From assembly GCA_903844735.1 (NCBI GenBank), contig CAIMUX010000131.1, positions 1-64,000 on the forward strand: DNA of 64,000 nt. The letters are read 5' to 3'. Within the stretch, counting starts at the first letter, position 1. The number at the start of each line of letters is the position of its first letter. The notes under the pieces are model-generated. The model saw nothing but the letters and a program-made list of their open reading frames with translations. It was not told where the DNA came from and did no database searches. The DNA is from Candidatus Eiseniibacteriota bacterium (GTDB lineage: Bacteria; Eisenbacteria; RBG-16-71-46; CAIMUX01). A program made the position numbers and the translations under genes. Below are positions 14,809-23,383 of the stretch, one piece after another.

Positions 14809-17523
14809 CTATGCCCCTTCTTTGGTCTTCCGTCGGCGCGGCCCCGACTCCGGCGCCGCGGCCAGCGGATCGTCCGGCCAAGCGTGCCGTGGATAGCGCC
14901 GCCGCAGCTCGATACGGATCTTCGGATAGACAGTAGCCCAAAACGAGGCGAGGTCGGCGGTCACCTGCACCGGACGCAGGCTCGGGGCCAGCAGGTGCAG
15001 GAGAACCGACACGCGCCCGCCACCGACCCTCGGCGTCTCCCTGCTACCGAAGAACTCCTGCAGCCGCGCGGCCAGCACCGGCGGATCGGCGGGACGGTAC
15101 TCGAGCCGTGCCGCCCGGCCACTGGGCAGCGTCACCCGTTCGGGAGCCAGGTTCGCCAACGCCGCCGCCACTGAACCCGGCAACGACGCGCGCAGCGTCT
15201 CCGGGAGGGGCGCATCGCGCAGCTCCGCCAAACTCCGTCGGCCGGTACATAGAAGCCGCAAACGTTCCATAATCCACGGCAGGAGCGGTCCCGCAGCCTC
15301 GGCCACGGCGTCGTTCGGTGATGCCATCGGGGCGGCGGCCGCAAGGAACGCATCCGCCAGGTCGGGGCGGAGTCCGAGCAGCCACTGCACCCGGGCGAGC
15401 CACCGCGCCAGTTCCGGTTCCAGGGCGACCGCACGAGCCGGGGCTCGCACCGCAGCCGCGTGGAGCAACTCGGCCGCCCGCTCGGGGTCGACGTTGCCGG
15501 TCTCGCGTTCGTCCAGCGCGAGATCCAGAAAGAGGCGGCGATGGCGCCCGACGACTCGCCCTGTCGCCTCGTCAAAGCCGACCTCGCCCTCCTCCCGCAT
15601 CGAGCCGGGAAACAGCTCCTCCAGCCACTCGCGTCGAACCAACGAGGCGAGGCGCACGAGGACGAAGCGACCCGATCCGCCGGTGAGCGGCACCGCGTCC
15701 AGCGCTGCAAAGAGGTCGCCGTCCCGCACCACCGAAGCATCGTCCAGTCGCGCCCCGATGCCGCCGACCATGAGCCCGTCGCGGGCGCCCGCGTTCCGTC
15801 GCCGGACCACGCGATCCGGGTAGCCGGCGAGAAGACAGCGCAGCACGGTGTCCTCGGACACCGGACTGTCCTCATGCGTCCCGCGTCGGCGCAACTGGCT
15901 CGCCACCTGCCAGACGCGCCGAGCTGCCCGCGGATCCAGACCCCGGGCTCGCAACGCTACCGGGTCGAATCGCAGTCGGGCCGCCTCGTTGAGTTCGTCG
16001 CGTCGTTCCAGGAGATCCGAGGAGCCTCGCGTGACCGCTTCGGTCCGACCCCATCGCGTCTCGGTTTCCGTCCGGCCGCCCCGGTCAGGCCCGGCCCCGC
16101 CCCTGTCAGGCCCAGCCCCGCCCGGGTCAAGGCTCGCGCGTGATCCGAGCCGGATATCCCGCTCCGAAAGGAGGGCCACCAGTTGGGCCGCCTCACCTTC
16201 ACACGAGGAACGCTCGGCCTCGACTAAGATCCGGCCGAGCCGCGGGTGTACCGGCAACCGCAGCATGGCGCGGCCCGTGGGCGTGAGCATCGGCCGGTCG
16301 TCGGGCGACGCATCGTCGATCGCGCCCAATCGCCGCAGCAGCCGCAGCGCCCGACGCACCGCCGCCGGCTCCGGGGAGTCCAGCCAAGGGAAGGTCAAAG
16401 GATCGCGCGCGCCCCACGCCAACTGCGCCGGCAACACTTCGGCCAGGTCAATTCGTCGGATCTCCGGCTCGTCGAATTCCGGCCGGGCTGCGAACTCCTC
16501 CGCCGTATACAAACGCACACAGCGCCCCGGCGCGGTGCGTCCCGCGCGGCCGGCCCGCTGCACGGCGGAAGAGCGCGATATGCGGGCGATCGTCAGCCGA
16601 TTGAGCCCGCTGCGCGGATCACGTCGTAAGACCCGGGCCAACCCCGTGTCGACGACGCCCGTCACGCCCTCCACCGTAATGGAGGCCTCGGCGATGTTCG
16701 TCGAGACGATGAGGCGCGGCATCGGGCCGGCGCGCACCGCCCGATCCTGGTCCTCCGAGGGAAGATCACCGTGCAGTGGGCAGAGGTCGATCCCGCGAGC
16801 GAGCGCCATCGGTCCCGCCAACTGGATGGTCCGGCGGATCTCGGCCGCGCCGGGCATAAAGACCAGCACCGACCCGTGCGGATCGTCGTCGAGGAGCCGT
16901 GCGGCGGCAGCCACCGCGCGCATCTCCATTGGGCGGGTGTCAGAATCAGCGACGTGCTCGATCTGGACGCCGAAGACTCGCCCTTCGCTCTCCAGCACCG
17001 GACAGCCACCGAGGAATCGCGCGATCGGCGAAGGATCGAGGGTCGCCGACATGACTACCACGAGGAGGTCGGGCCGCACGGTCTCGCGTAGCTCACGAAG
17101 AAAGGAAAGCGCCAGGTCGGCCTCGGCGCTCCGCTCGTGGAACTCGTCTAAGACCACAGCTCCGGTGTCTTCGAGCAACGGGTCCGCGAGGAGACGGCGC
17201 ACCAGCACCCCTTCGGTGACGAAGGTGAGCCGCGTGAGCGCGGAAACCGCCGACTCGAAGCGCACCCGGTAGCCGACCTCATCCCCGAGCCGCCCGCCGC
17301 GCTCCGCGGCTACGCGCGTCGCCGCGGCCCGAGCGGCCAGGCGACGGGGTTCCAGCACCGTGATCCCCCGGCCCTCGGGAATGAGTCCCCGGTCGAGCAG
17401 CGCCGGCGGCACGCGCGTGGTCTTCCCCGCCCCCGGCGGCGCCTTCAACACCAGAGCCTGGTGAACCTTCAGCGACGCGACGAGAGCGTCGATCCGCTCG
17501 TCGATGGGAAGAGGCATCGGCAC
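14809..17523 (-). CDS. hrpB: ATP-dependent helicase HrpB
   Basis: A DExH-box RNA helicase-like ATPase, 904 residues from GTG 17523 (ATG 17517 is equally possible). Motif I is APPGAGKTT, motif II DEFHERS (the HrpB variant of DEAH), motif III SATL, motif VI QRAGRAGR. The helicase-associated region and a C-terminal HrpB domain (FGSRETPRVGGGRVSVLLHLLAPSLRPVQVT) follow, so the protein is complete. Around residues 470-500 there is a Gly/Arg/Pro insertion with repeated GGAGPDRGG, encoded by short direct repeats at about 16080-16140. Its exact biological role is unsettled in other bacteria. It is the first gene of the cluster running down to the GT4 gene. Confidence 0.92.
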   Translation of the reverse strand: MPMPLPIDERIDALVASLKVHQALVLKAPPGAGKTTRVPPALLDRGLIPEGRGITVLEPRRLAARAAATRVAAERGGRLGDEVGYRVRFESAVSALTRLTFVTEGVLVRRLLADPLLEDTGAVVLDEFHERSAEADLALSFLRELRETVRPDLLVVVMSATLDPSPIARFLGGCPVLESEGRVFGVQIEHVADSDTRPMEMRAVAAAARLLDDDPHGSVLVFMPGAAEIRRTIQLAGPMALARGIDLCPLHGDLPSEDQDRAVRAGPMPRLIVSTNIAEASITVEGVTGVVDTGLARVLRRDPRSGLNRLTIARISRSSAVQRAGRAGRTAPGRCVRLYTAEEFAARPEFDEPEIRRIDLAEVLPAQLAWGARDPLTFPWLDSPEPAAVRRALRLLRRLGAIDDASPDDRPMLTPTGRAMLRLPVHPRLGRILVEAERSSCEGEAAQLVALLSERDIRLGSRASLDPGGAGPDRGGAGPDRGGRTETETRWGRTEAVTRGSSDLLERRDELNEAARLRFDPVALRARGLDPRAARRVWQVASQLRRRGTHEDSPVSEDTVLRCLLAGYPDRVVRRRNAGARDGLMVGGIGARLDDASVVRDGDLFAALDAVPLTGGSGRFVLVRLASLVRREWLEELFPGSMREEGEVGFDEATGRVVGRHRRLFLDLALDERETGNVDPERAAELLHAAAVRAPARAVALEPELARWLARVQWLLGLRPDLADAFLAAAAPMASPNDAVAEAAGPLLPWIMERLRLLCTGRRSLAELRDAPLPETLRASLPGSVAAALANLAPERVTLPSGRAARLEYRPADPPVLAARLQEFFGSRETPRVGGGRVSVLLHLLAPSLRPVQVTADLASFWATVYPKIRIELRRRYPRHAWPDDPLAAAPESGPRRRKTKEGA

Positions 17524-17578
17524 GGGGACATCCTACCATGTAAGTACTGTAACTACTCAGGTAGCCAGACGCCGGAAT

Positions 17579-17779
17579 TCAGGAGTCAGAACGAGGACGC
17601 TCCTCGACGAGATTTGAGGACTTGGCCCGATTCACTTCCCTGTATTCCCGGTCTCGGCGCCGGACCGCCGGGACGATCCGGGCGAGCCGGTTGGCGAGAG
17701 CGACGGCAGCCACATAGTCGTACTTCAGCACGCCGCCCGACCTCTCTCGACAATGGCCGAGGTAGTGGGAGTGGGACAT
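17579..17779 (-). pseudogene. IS110-type transposase C-terminal remnant
   Basis: A 66-codon frame holds VAAVALANRLARIVPAVRRRDREYR, which resembles the C-terminal end of IS110/IS1111-group transposases (a V-A-L-A-N-K-x-A-R-I-x-W-A signature). No catalytic DEDD or serine motifs are nearby and the rest of the element is not recognisable, so this is a scar. The similarity is from memory of the family, not an alignment. Confidence 0.4.
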
Positions 17780-18049
17780 CGCGCTGACTCACTACGTCAG
17801 GAAGCGATGATCGACCGGGGGTTCGCGGAACTCGATCCTTTCGGCATGCTTGAGCGAGCGAGAGGTCTCCATCCCGGCGTGACGCCGGGTCGGCGTAGAC
17901 CGCTCGCGGCGTACGACTACCTGCCCGGGCGGCGGACTGCAAGAGCAGCCGGAGCGTGGAATTCGAACCGGGAATCGCGGTGGAAAGAGCTCGCCGAAGC
18001 CCGAAGTCTCCGGCCGAGAACGCGTCGGGGGCACGCGAGCAACCCGAGC

Positions 18050-18270
18050 CTAAGATTCGACCAACTCCTCCGCAGCCAGCGCTTGGGATGCTCGGACCAG
18101 ATCGGGAATGGACCCAACCCCGGCAGCCGTCCCGGCCAGATAGCTCGTGATGTCTCGAGGAAGTGAAGGCAAGTCGCCGTCCTCGAAATAGGCAAGGGCC
18201 TCAACCGGAGAACGCCTTCGGTCGATCCCGGCCAGGCAGCCTGGGTCGCTGACCGAGGTGCCCGGATCTC
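18050..18270 (-). pseudogene. Start-less coding remnant resembling an AbiEii/nucleotidyltransferase C-terminus
   Basis: A minus-strand frame ending TAG at 18050 has coding-like codon use and reads SPVEALAYFEDGDLPSLP, then DITSYLAGTAAGVGSIPDLV. The A-L-x-Y-F-x-D pattern is typical near the C-terminus of AbiEii/AbiGii-type nucleotidyltransferase toxins. There is no start codon or upstream domain, so if real it is a fragment. Together with the transposase scar it fills the gene-free stretch 17524-18496. Confidence 0.3.
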
Positions 18271-18496
18271 CGCGTGGCTCATGACGGGCGGGCGGTTGCC
18301 GCGGCAGGCTGAGGCCCTTTTTGATTCGCTGATTGCGGAGGGGGAACTGGTGGCGGCCTAGCCGTCCCAGTGACCGCAGGACCGTAGGTTTGGAGGTTGC
18401 CCCACAATCGAGATCCCGAAGATGCCCGGCAGACGCTCGGAAGGCACCCGGAATACGATGTGATTCCCGTCCACCCGGGCGGCACCACGACCGCGA

Positions 18497-19708
18497 CTAG
18501 TCCTGCGGCGGGCGATCCCGTCCGCCTGCCGCCCGGCCGCCCCGGACATAGGGCGCGCAGAGCGCATCGCCCACGACGACATCTTTCCACTTCACGAGCG
18601 GAGAGGCCGCGGCGAAGCTTTCCGCCAGAGTGTACCCGGCGGCATAGCGGTCGAAGAGGATGTCGGCCCGGCAGAGACTCGCGGTGGTCGGTTCCGAGAC
18701 GTACCCCTTCACTCCGGTGACGCCGCCGGTCACCAGGTCAGCCACGAGGCTCTGTCCGCCGGTGCATGAGCGGAACGTGCGACCGCTCGTGCTCACGGCC
18801 GTCTCCGCCAACGCCCCGGGCAAGAAGCGCAAGGCGCGGTAGGTCGCCGGATCGAATGATCCGTCGTTGCTTCCCCAAGAGAAATACCCGGCCAGCGGTC
18901 TCGTCCCGTGCGCGAAGGCCTTGGTGTCCTCCAGAACCACCCGCAGCCCACGCGCGCGCAGCATGGGGGCCGCGCGCCGGGCCGCGGCGTTCACTTCGGC
19001 GTAGCCAGGACTTTCGTAACGTGGGTCGAGATCGAGAAGGAACGGTCCGGACTCACTTCTTGCGGCAAGCGACCGGTCAACGAGGGCAAGGGCATCGGCG
19101 ACATCATACCCATCGAGTCTGGTCACGAGATAGATGCCGAACTCCCGGTGGCGGAAACGCTTTGTCTGCCCGTAATAGGGGTTGGCGAGGCGACGCAGAC
19201 CCGCGGCCTCGCGGTGCAGCGGCGGCTCCACCGGCACGTCCATGGCGCCGAGGAAGGCATCGACGGAGCAGCCGTTCTCGTGGATCCGCAGCGGTATGCC
19301 CCGGGTGAGAACGATGAAGTCGATCGAGTCACGCAGGGCAGCCCGGTCGAGGAAAGCCCGGACCGGCGCCTCGATGCGAGCCAGGTACTCCGCGAGCGAG
19401 ACCTCCTCCACCGGATCTGCCCGGATGGCCAAGCGATGATCCGCTCGGATCGACCGGCGGAGGCAGTAGTAATCGGCCACTTCGATCGAGCCGGGATCGA
19501 GCGCGTCGTGCACCACGAGGACTCGATCCTCAGCCCGCCCCGGCGGCGGAGGAGGGGCGTTGCCCGGAGACGACTCGCTCCGGCAGCCGGACGCCATCAT
19601 CAAGGTCGCGACCCCGATCGCGACGACGACCGCCGCCAATGCCGGCGCGGCGGTACCGGTCCGGGACGCAACCGGCGTGACGAGAAATCTGCGGTTCTGG
19701 ACAAGCAT
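18497..19708 (-). CDS. TIGR03790-family lipoprotein
   Basis: A 403-residue protein with an N-terminal hydrophobic segment ending in a lipobox (LMMASGC), so it is probably anchored to a membrane. The mature protein fits TIGR03790: VLVVHDALDPGSIEVADYYCLRR, then RIEAPVRAFLDR, YGQTKRF, and a later GYFSWGSNDGSFDP block. The family is widespread in Planctomycetes, Acidobacteria and related groups and has no known activity. The last 20 residues are Gly/Arg-rich and not family-like. It diverges from the THEP1-like gene. Confidence 0.75.
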   Translation of the reverse strand: MLVQNRRFLVTPVASRTGTAAPALAAVVVAIGVATLMMASGCRSESSPGNAPPPPPGRAEDRVLVVHDALDPGSIEVADYYCLRRSIRADHRLAIRADPVEEVSLAEYLARIEAPVRAFLDRAALRDSIDFIVLTRGIPLRIHENGCSVDAFLGAMDVPVEPPLHREAAGLRRLANPYYGQTKRFRHREFGIYLVTRLDGYDVADALALVDRSLAARSESGPFLLDLDPRYESPGYAEVNAAARRAAPMLRARGLRVVLEDTKAFAHGTRPLAGYFSWGSNDGSFDPATYRALRFLPGALAETAVSTSGRTFRSCTGGQSLVADLVTGGVTGVKGYVSEPTTASLCRADILFDRYAAGYTLAESFAAASPLVKWKDVVVGDALCAPYVRGGRAAGGRDRPPQD

Positions 19709-19767
19709 GTCTCGCCATTCTGCTCCCCTGACCGTGCCGAGGCCAGCAAGACAGCAGCCTTCGCGCT

Positions 19768-19824
19768 ACAATTCGGGCCATGAACACACCGCACCACTCG
19801 CTCACGGATCACGGATCGCCATGA
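19768..19824 (+). promoter_or_regulatory. Possible leaderless 14-codon leader ORF before the NTPase gene
   Basis: TACAAT (19768-19773) is a good -10 box with no clear -35. It sits 7 nt before an ATG (19781) opening a 14-codon frame (MNTPHHSLTDHGSP). Its TGA overlaps the NTPase ATG at 19821 as ATGA. The layout suggests a leaderless coupled leader peptide, but chance is possible. Confidence 0.3.
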
Positions 19825-20384
19825 GCGCATCCCCCGCCCCGCTCATCCTCCTCACCGGCGAACGCGGCAGCGGAAAGTCCACCGTTTGCTCCACCGTGCG
19901 CGATTTCGTCGCCAGGCGGGGCGTTCATTGTGGCGGCTTTCTCACGCACCGCAATCTTGACGACACCGGGACCACCTGTGGTCTCTCCCTCGAGGAGGTC
20001 GCCACCGGCGCGAGCCATCGGCTCGCCGCGACCCGCGAGAACCTCGGCGGCCCCCGGATCGGTCCGTTTTCCATGGACGCGGCCATGCTGGCCCTGGGGG
20101 TGCAACTGGCCCGATCGGCCTTCGAGGCGAATCTGGACCTCGTCTTCCTCGACGAGATCGGGCCGTTGGAACTGGCGCAAGGCCTGGGCTTCGCATCGGC
20201 GATCCCGCTCGTCGCCCGGCATCCACGCGTGGCTGTGATCCTCACGGTGCGGCCCACGCTGGTCGAAGTCGCGGCGGAGCAACTCGCACCGCGGATCGCC
20301 CATGTCGAGATCGTGACCCGAGAGAACCGTGACCTCCTGCCCCGACGCTTGGGAGAGGAGTTTCTCGGTGCGATTCCCGGCTGA
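19821..20384 (+). CDS. THEP1-like nucleoside-triphosphatase
   Basis: A 187-residue P-loop NTPase. Walker A is GERGSGKST (residues about 12-20) and Walker B is LVFLDEIGPLEL, the paired signature of the THEP1/YchF-unrelated family of small nucleotide triphosphatases found in archaea, thermophiles and some bacteria. These enzymes hydrolyse NTPs in vitro; the cellular role is not established. It is cytoplasmic and of usual length (about 180). There is no strong Shine-Dalgarno before ATG 19821, and an overlapping short leader frame may supply translation. It diverges from the TIGR03790 gene and is followed by its own 115-bp gap. Confidence 0.8.
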   Translation: MSASPAPLILLTGERGSGKSTVCSTVRDFVARRGVHCGGFLTHRNLDDTGTTCGLSLEEVATGASHRLAATRENLGGPRIGPFSMDAAMLALGVQLARSAFEANLDLVFLDEIGPLELAQGLGFASAIPLVARHPRVAVILTVRPTLVEVAAEQLAPRIAHVEIVTRENRDLLPRRLGEEFLGAIPG

Positions 20385-20450
20385 AACCGCAGCCGGCGTG
20401 GCTCGGCCTCGCCGGCACGGTACGTCGCCACCACCGGGCCGGGTCCGCTC

Positions 20451-20479
20451 TTTCCAGCCCGTCGCGGATCTGGCATGAT
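20451..20479 (+). promoter_or_regulatory. Possible promoter of the tldD operon
   Basis: TTTCCA (20451-20456), a 17-bp spacer and CATGAT (20474-20479). Transcription would start about 13 nt before ATG 20501, leaving just enough room for the GGGAGG ribosome binding site. Confidence 0.4.
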
Positions 20480-20500
20480 CGGCTCAGGGAGGACCTCGAC

Positions 20501-22054
20501 ATGCATCCCAAGCTCGACCGCCGCGCATTCCTGTCCCGCCTCGGCGCGGGCGCGGCCCTGTTCATGCTTCCCGCTTCCGCTCGCGGCGGTTGGGGACGCG
20601 CGGCCCTGGACGGCGGACGCGCCCTATCCGCCCTACCCTCGGGGGACGGCTTCGACCGCTTTGGCGTCGGCACGACACTCTTGCGGCGCACCCTCGATCG
20701 CGCTCTCGCGCGCGGCGGCGACTTCGCCGAGGTCTATCTCGAGCACGCCGTAGACCGCTCCCTCGGCCTGGAGGACGGTATCGTCAACCGCGCCTACGCT
20801 TCGGTCGCCCTCGGCGCCGGGATCCGCGTGCTGAAAGGCGACGCCACCGGCTACGCGTATACCGAGGACCTCTCTGAGCGGGCGCTGCTCGCGGCCGCGA
20901 CGACCGCAGCCGCGGTGGCCGACGCCGGGGTCGGCGCGGACATCGGCCCCTTCGTCGCGACTCCGTACGAGAGCCGCTACCCCGTGACGGTCCCCTGGTC
21001 CGCCATCGGGGTCGACCGCAAGGTTCCGCTCGTGCAGGCGGCCGACGCCGCCGCACGCGCCCACGACCCGCGGATCGCCAGGGTCAGCGTCAGCTTCTCT
21101 GATAGCAGTTCGAGCATACTCGTGGCCAACTCGGAAGGGATGCTCGCCGAGGACAACCGGCCGATGGGGCTCGTCTCCGTCACCTGCGTGGCCCGGACAG
21201 GCAATCGCTCGGAGACCGCCGTACGCTTCCTCTCGGGACGCGAGGAGTTCTCTTGGTTCACGCCAGAGCGCGTCACCACCGTAGCGCGTGAGGCGGCGAC
21301 CCGCGCCGTCCGGCTCTTCGACGCGGTCCCCGCCCCGGCCGGTGAGATGCCGGTCGTGCTGGCGGCCGGGAGCTCGGGGATTCTCCTGCACGAGGCGATC
21401 GGTCACGGCATGGAGGCTGACTTCAACCGCAAGGGGACCTCGGTCTACTCCGGACGCATCGGGCAGAAGATCGCGGCCCCCGAGGTCACCATCGTCGACG
21501 ACGGCACCATGGGACGAACGCGCGGCTCGCTCAACATCGACGATGAGGGAACGCCTGCCCAACGCACCCTTCTTGTGGAGAACGGCATCCTTCGCTCCTA
21601 CCTGCACGACCGGATCTCGGCCGCGTTCTATGGCGTGGCCCGCACCGGCTCGGGCAGACGCGAGTCGTTCCGCTTCCCGCCGGTACCGCGGATGCGGAAC
21701 ACGTACATGCCGGCCGGCTCACGCGACCCAGAGGAGATCATCGCCTCGGTCGCGCGCGGGCTCTACGCCGAGGAGTTCTCCAACGGCCAGGTCGACATCG
21801 GCGGCGGCGACTTCACCTTCTACCTGCGCAGCGGACGGCTCATCGAGAACGGGAAGCTGACCGCCGTTGTCAAGGACGCCAACCTTATCGGGAATGGCCC
21901 GCGGGTGCTTGAGCGGATCGATCTGGTCGGGTCCGACTTCGCCATGGCGGAGGGAGGCGGCTCGTGCGGCAAGGACGGGCAGAGCGTACCGGTGAGTTTC
22001 GGCCTGCCGACCGTGCGGGTCTCGGCCATCACCGTGGGGGGACGCGGAGCATGA
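20501..22054 (+). CDS. tldD: TldD-like zinc metalloprotease subunit, Tat-exported
   Basis: The catalytic half of the TldD/TldE heterodimeric protease, which degrades unfolded or modified peptides. It is 517 residues. The zinc motif HEAIGHGMEAD (HExxxH) is at about residue 297. The N-terminus, DRRAFLSRLGAGAALFMLP, is a twin-arginine signal, unlike the cytoplasmic E. coli TldD, so the enzyme probably works outside the cytoplasm. The start is ATG 20501 behind GGGAGG. The stop overlaps the start of tldE (ATGA), giving translational coupling that suits a 1:1 complex. An M24 peptidase follows in the same operon. Confidence 0.9.
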   Translation: MHPKLDRRAFLSRLGAGAALFMLPASARGGWGRAALDGGRALSALPSGDGFDRFGVGTTLLRRTLDRALARGGDFAEVYLEHAVDRSLGLEDGIVNRAYASVALGAGIRVLKGDATGYAYTEDLSERALLAAATTAAAVADAGVGADIGPFVATPYESRYPVTVPWSAIGVDRKVPLVQAADAAARAHDPRIARVSVSFSDSSSSILVANSEGMLAEDNRPMGLVSVTCVARTGNRSETAVRFLSGREEFSWFTPERVTTVAREAATRAVRLFDAVPAPAGEMPVVLAAGSSGILLHEAIGHGMEADFNRKGTSVYSGRIGQKIAAPEVTIVDDGTMGRTRGSLNIDDEGTPAQRTLLVENGILRSYLHDRISAAFYGVARTGSGRRESFRFPPVPRMRNTYMPAGSRDPEEIIASVARGLYAEEFSNGQVDIGGGDFTFYLRSGRLIENGKLTAVVKDANLIGNGPRVLERIDLVGSDFAMAEGGGSCGKDGQSVPVSFGLPTVRVSAITVGGRGA

Positions 22055-23379
22055 AGAACAGCGCGAGAGATTCAGCGTGGGCCGCGGTGCGCGGGGCGCT
22101 GGCCCGGGGGACGCAGGGGGCGCGGGCCGTACTCACCCGTGAGCGCGAAAGCAGCGTGGAATGGCGCGACGGAAAGCTTGACCGTCTGCGTGAATCGACC
22201 TCGGTGGGCCTCAATCTGTCGCTCTTCGTGGACGGCCGCTTCTCGACCCATGACACCAGCGATCTTAGACCCGAGGCGTTGGGGACGTTTCTCGACGAAG
22301 CGGTGGCGATGACGCGGCTCCTGGAGACCGACCCCTACCGCAGCCTCCCCGACCCGCGGCGCTACGAAGGACTCTTCACCGGCGATCTCGGGCTCTACGA
22401 CGGGCCGGGATCGGCGGCGGTCACAGCCCCCGATCGGCGCGCGCAGGCGCAGGCACTGGAGGATGCGGCCCGGTCGTCCCCCGGCGCCGACCGGATCATC
22501 AGCGTGACCACGAACTCTTCCGACAGCACGTGGGAGAGCGCCCTAGTCAATTCCAACGGAATGGAGGGCGAGACCCGCGGCACCTATTTTTCCCTCGGCT
22601 GCACCACGTCGGTTCGGGACGAGGAGAACCGCCGTCCGCGCGGCGGATGGTACGCCGCCGCCCACCGTCGCGACCGGCTTCCCGGGCCGGAACCGGTGGC
22701 TCGGGAGGCAACACGACGCGCGCTGCTTGCGGTCGGCGCCAAACCCGAGACGAGCGGACGGTATCCCTGCGTGGTGGAGAATATGACGGCGGGACGGCTC
22801 ATCCGTGATCTCACCGGACCACTCATGGGCAACGCGGTACAACAGCAGCGCTCCATCTTTGCCGGGAAGATCGGACAGGTGGTCACCTCCCCGGTCCTCA
22901 CTCTGCGCGACGAACCCCATCTTGCGGGGGGGTTCGGCTCCGGCGCCTACGACGACGAGGGGATGGCGACGCAGGCCCGGCCGGTGATCGAGCGCGGCGT
23001 GTTGCACAACTACTATCTCTCGGTCTACTACGGCGCGAAACTGAGAATGCCCGCGACCACCGCCGCTCCAAGCAACCTGGTCATCACCCTCGGCGAGCGA
23101 GATCTCGCGGGGCTACTGCAAGCCATGGGAACCGGCATCCTCATCACCGGCTTTGTGGGCGGCAACAGCAACACCGCCACCGGCGATTTCTCGTTGGGGA
23201 TCCGCGGGCAGTGGATTGAGAACGGCGTCCCGGTGCGCCCCCTGGCCGAGATGAACCTGGCCGGAAACCTTCTCGACACCTGGAGCCTCTTGGCCGAAAC
23301 CGGCAGCGATCCGCACCCATACTCATCGGTGCGCGTGCCGAGCCTCCGCTTCGACGCGCTGCAGTTTTCGGGGACCTGA
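22051..23379 (+). CDS. tldE: TldE/PmbA-like protease subunit
   Basis: The partner subunit of TldD, 442 residues from ATG 22051 inside the tldD stop. It lacks the HExxxH zinc site, as expected for TldE/PmbA. Family regions include ESSVEWRDGKLDRLRESTS at the N-terminus, VENMTAGRLIRDL in the middle, and GNSNTATGDFSLGIRG with GVPVRPLAEMNLAGNLLD near the end. It has no signal peptide, whereas the preceding tldD has a Tat signal. Either the pair is co-exported through TldD or the two sit in different compartments. Confidence 0.9.
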   Translation: MKNSARDSAWAAVRGALARGTQGARAVLTRERESSVEWRDGKLDRLRESTSVGLNLSLFVDGRFSTHDTSDLRPEALGTFLDEAVAMTRLLETDPYRSLPDPRRYEGLFTGDLGLYDGPGSAAVTAPDRRAQAQALEDAARSSPGADRIISVTTNSSDSTWESALVNSNGMEGETRGTYFSLGCTTSVRDEENRRPRGGWYAAAHRRDRLPGPEPVAREATRRALLAVGAKPETSGRYPCVVENMTAGRLIRDLTGPLMGNAVQQQRSIFAGKIGQVVTSPVLTLRDEPHLAGGFGSGAYDDEGMATQARPVIERGVLHNYYLSVYYGAKLRMPATTAAPSNLVITLGERDLAGLLQAMGTGILITGFVGGNSNTATGDFSLGIRGQWIENGVPVRPLAEMNLAGNLLDTWSLLAETGSDPHPYSSVRVPSLRFDALQFSGT

Positions 23380-23383
23380 GTCT

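Noticed and set aside
18164-18361. Plus-strand coding-like stretch ending AEALFDSLIAEGELVAA.
   Set aside because: It has no start except a 26-codon frame, and the opposite strand has a better coding signal.
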